Source: Cupriavidus respiraculi
Lineage (GTDB): Bacteria; Pseudomonadota; Gammaproteobacteria; Burkholderiales; Burkholderiaceae
Direction of reading: 5' to 3'
Assembly (NCBI RefSeq): GCF_914271545.1
Contig: NZ_CAJZAH010000001.1
Span: forward strand, 992,001 to 1,056,000
DNA: 64,000 nucleotides
The notes beneath the pieces were generated by a model, which was not told the DNA's origin, ran no database searches, and saw only the letters and a program-made list of their open reading frames with translations. The translations under genes were made by a program, and so were the position numbers. This document shows, piece by piece, positions 63,668 through 64,000 of this stretch (positions are counted from its first letter, which is position 1; every line of letters begins with the position of its first letter).

Positions 63668-64000
63668 CGGGCGCGGCGGGCACGGCGGCATGCCGGCCAT
63701 GATGCCGCCGCCATGGGCCTGGCAGTTCAGCGCCGCCGCCGGCACGGCGGCGGCCATCTTCTACGTGGACACGCGACCGGGCATCGACTACGCCATCGCC
63801 GTGCTGTACGTGGTGGTCGTCATGCTGGTGCAGCCGCTGCTGCATGCGCGCGGCATCCTGCATGTGGCGCTGCTCTGCATGGCGTTGACGGTGCTGGCCC
63901 TGCCCGTCTCGGCGCGCGGCGAACCCCACGCCAACTCGATCGCGCGCTGTACCGTGAGCCTGGCCGCCATCGCCATTGCCGGTCTGCTGGCTTACCGCAA
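63648..64000 (+). CDS. N-terminus of a membrane protein, probably the partner sensor kinase (partial)
   Basis: The frame starts with ATG at 63648 (overlapping the regulator stop by 20 bp) or 63690, and runs off the right end. About 118 codons are visible, with three to four hydrophobic segments (YAIAVLYVVVVMLVQPLL; HVALLCMALTVLALPV; SLAAIAIAGLLAY). Layout after a FixJ-like regulator suggests a membrane histidine kinase, but the catalytic part is not in the window. Confidence 0.6.
   Translation, partial: MSGEPRDGRGGHGGMPAMMPPPWAWQFSAAAGTAAAIFYVDTRPGIDYAIAVLYVVVVMLVQPLLHARGILHVALLCMALTVLALPVSARGEPHANSIARCTVSLAAIAIAGLLAYR

Overview
The window is GC-rich (well above 60% by eye) and gene-dense, with almost every gene in a short operon or divergent pair. 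It looks like a chromosomal or chromid segment of a beta-proteobacterium of the Burkholderiaceae, most likely Cupriavidus or Ralstonia. This is inferred from two Bug-type tripartite tricarboxylate solute receptors without membrane partners, many LysR regulators, a Burkholderia-type porin, Tat-exported hydrolases and an XapX protein. No rRNA, tRNA, insertion sequence, integrase, CRISPR array or phage gene was seen.

Layout. 1-5765: end of a LysR gene, then a minus-strand catabolic block: 2-hydroxyacid dehydrogenase, SDR, Bug receptor, family III CoA-transferase, thiol dioxygenase, enoyl-CoA hydratase. 5881-12168: HTH-citrate synthase fusion, YetF-like protein, CPA1 antiporter plus DUF2254 protein, Tat-exported epoxide-hydrolase-like enzyme, PhnB/VOC protein. 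12468-17546: exported fumarate-lyase-superfamily protein, CsgG-like and Sel1-like lipoproteins, ABC exporter. 17942-30095: metallo-hydrolase, LysR plus isochorismatase-like hydrolase, exported esterase with two matching palindromes upstream, argC with divergent LysR, quinone oxidoreductase, further LysR, GNAT, AhpD-like and MocR genes. 30116-38705: VWA protein, MFS carrier, epoxide hydrolase/cupin operon, GlxA-type regulator divergent from an MFS exporter, tannase/feruloyl-esterase lipoprotein. 38909-44662: thioesterase, Bug receptor with sulfatase and MarR regulator, a structured leader with a 24-residue membrane peptide, GNAT-like protein. 44708-51945: tripartite drug-efflux operon with divergent TetR, then LysR divergent from MFS. 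52180-61274: catalase and a seven-gene block (YcaC-like hydrolase, Tat chloroperoxidase-like hydrolase, Tat amidohydrolase with Cys/His-rich tail, DoxX protein, MFS_3 carrier, XapX, porin). 61447-64000: VapBC-like module, a secreted protein of tandem TDGAR repeats, and a FixJ-like response regulator followed by the start of a membrane protein, probably its kinase.

How the genes may work together. Most of the window fits uptake and breakdown of environmental organic compounds: receptor or porin at the envelope, exported hydrolase, cytoplasmic CoA or redox enzyme, local regulator. The most distinctive items are the TDGAR-repeat secreted protein, the seven-gene Tat-hydrolase block, the leader RNA near 43.7 kb with mutually exclusive pairings, the HTH-citrate synthase fusion with nested inverted repeats in its promoter, and the thiol dioxygenase/CoA-transferase block, which resembles a 3-mercaptopropionate pathway.
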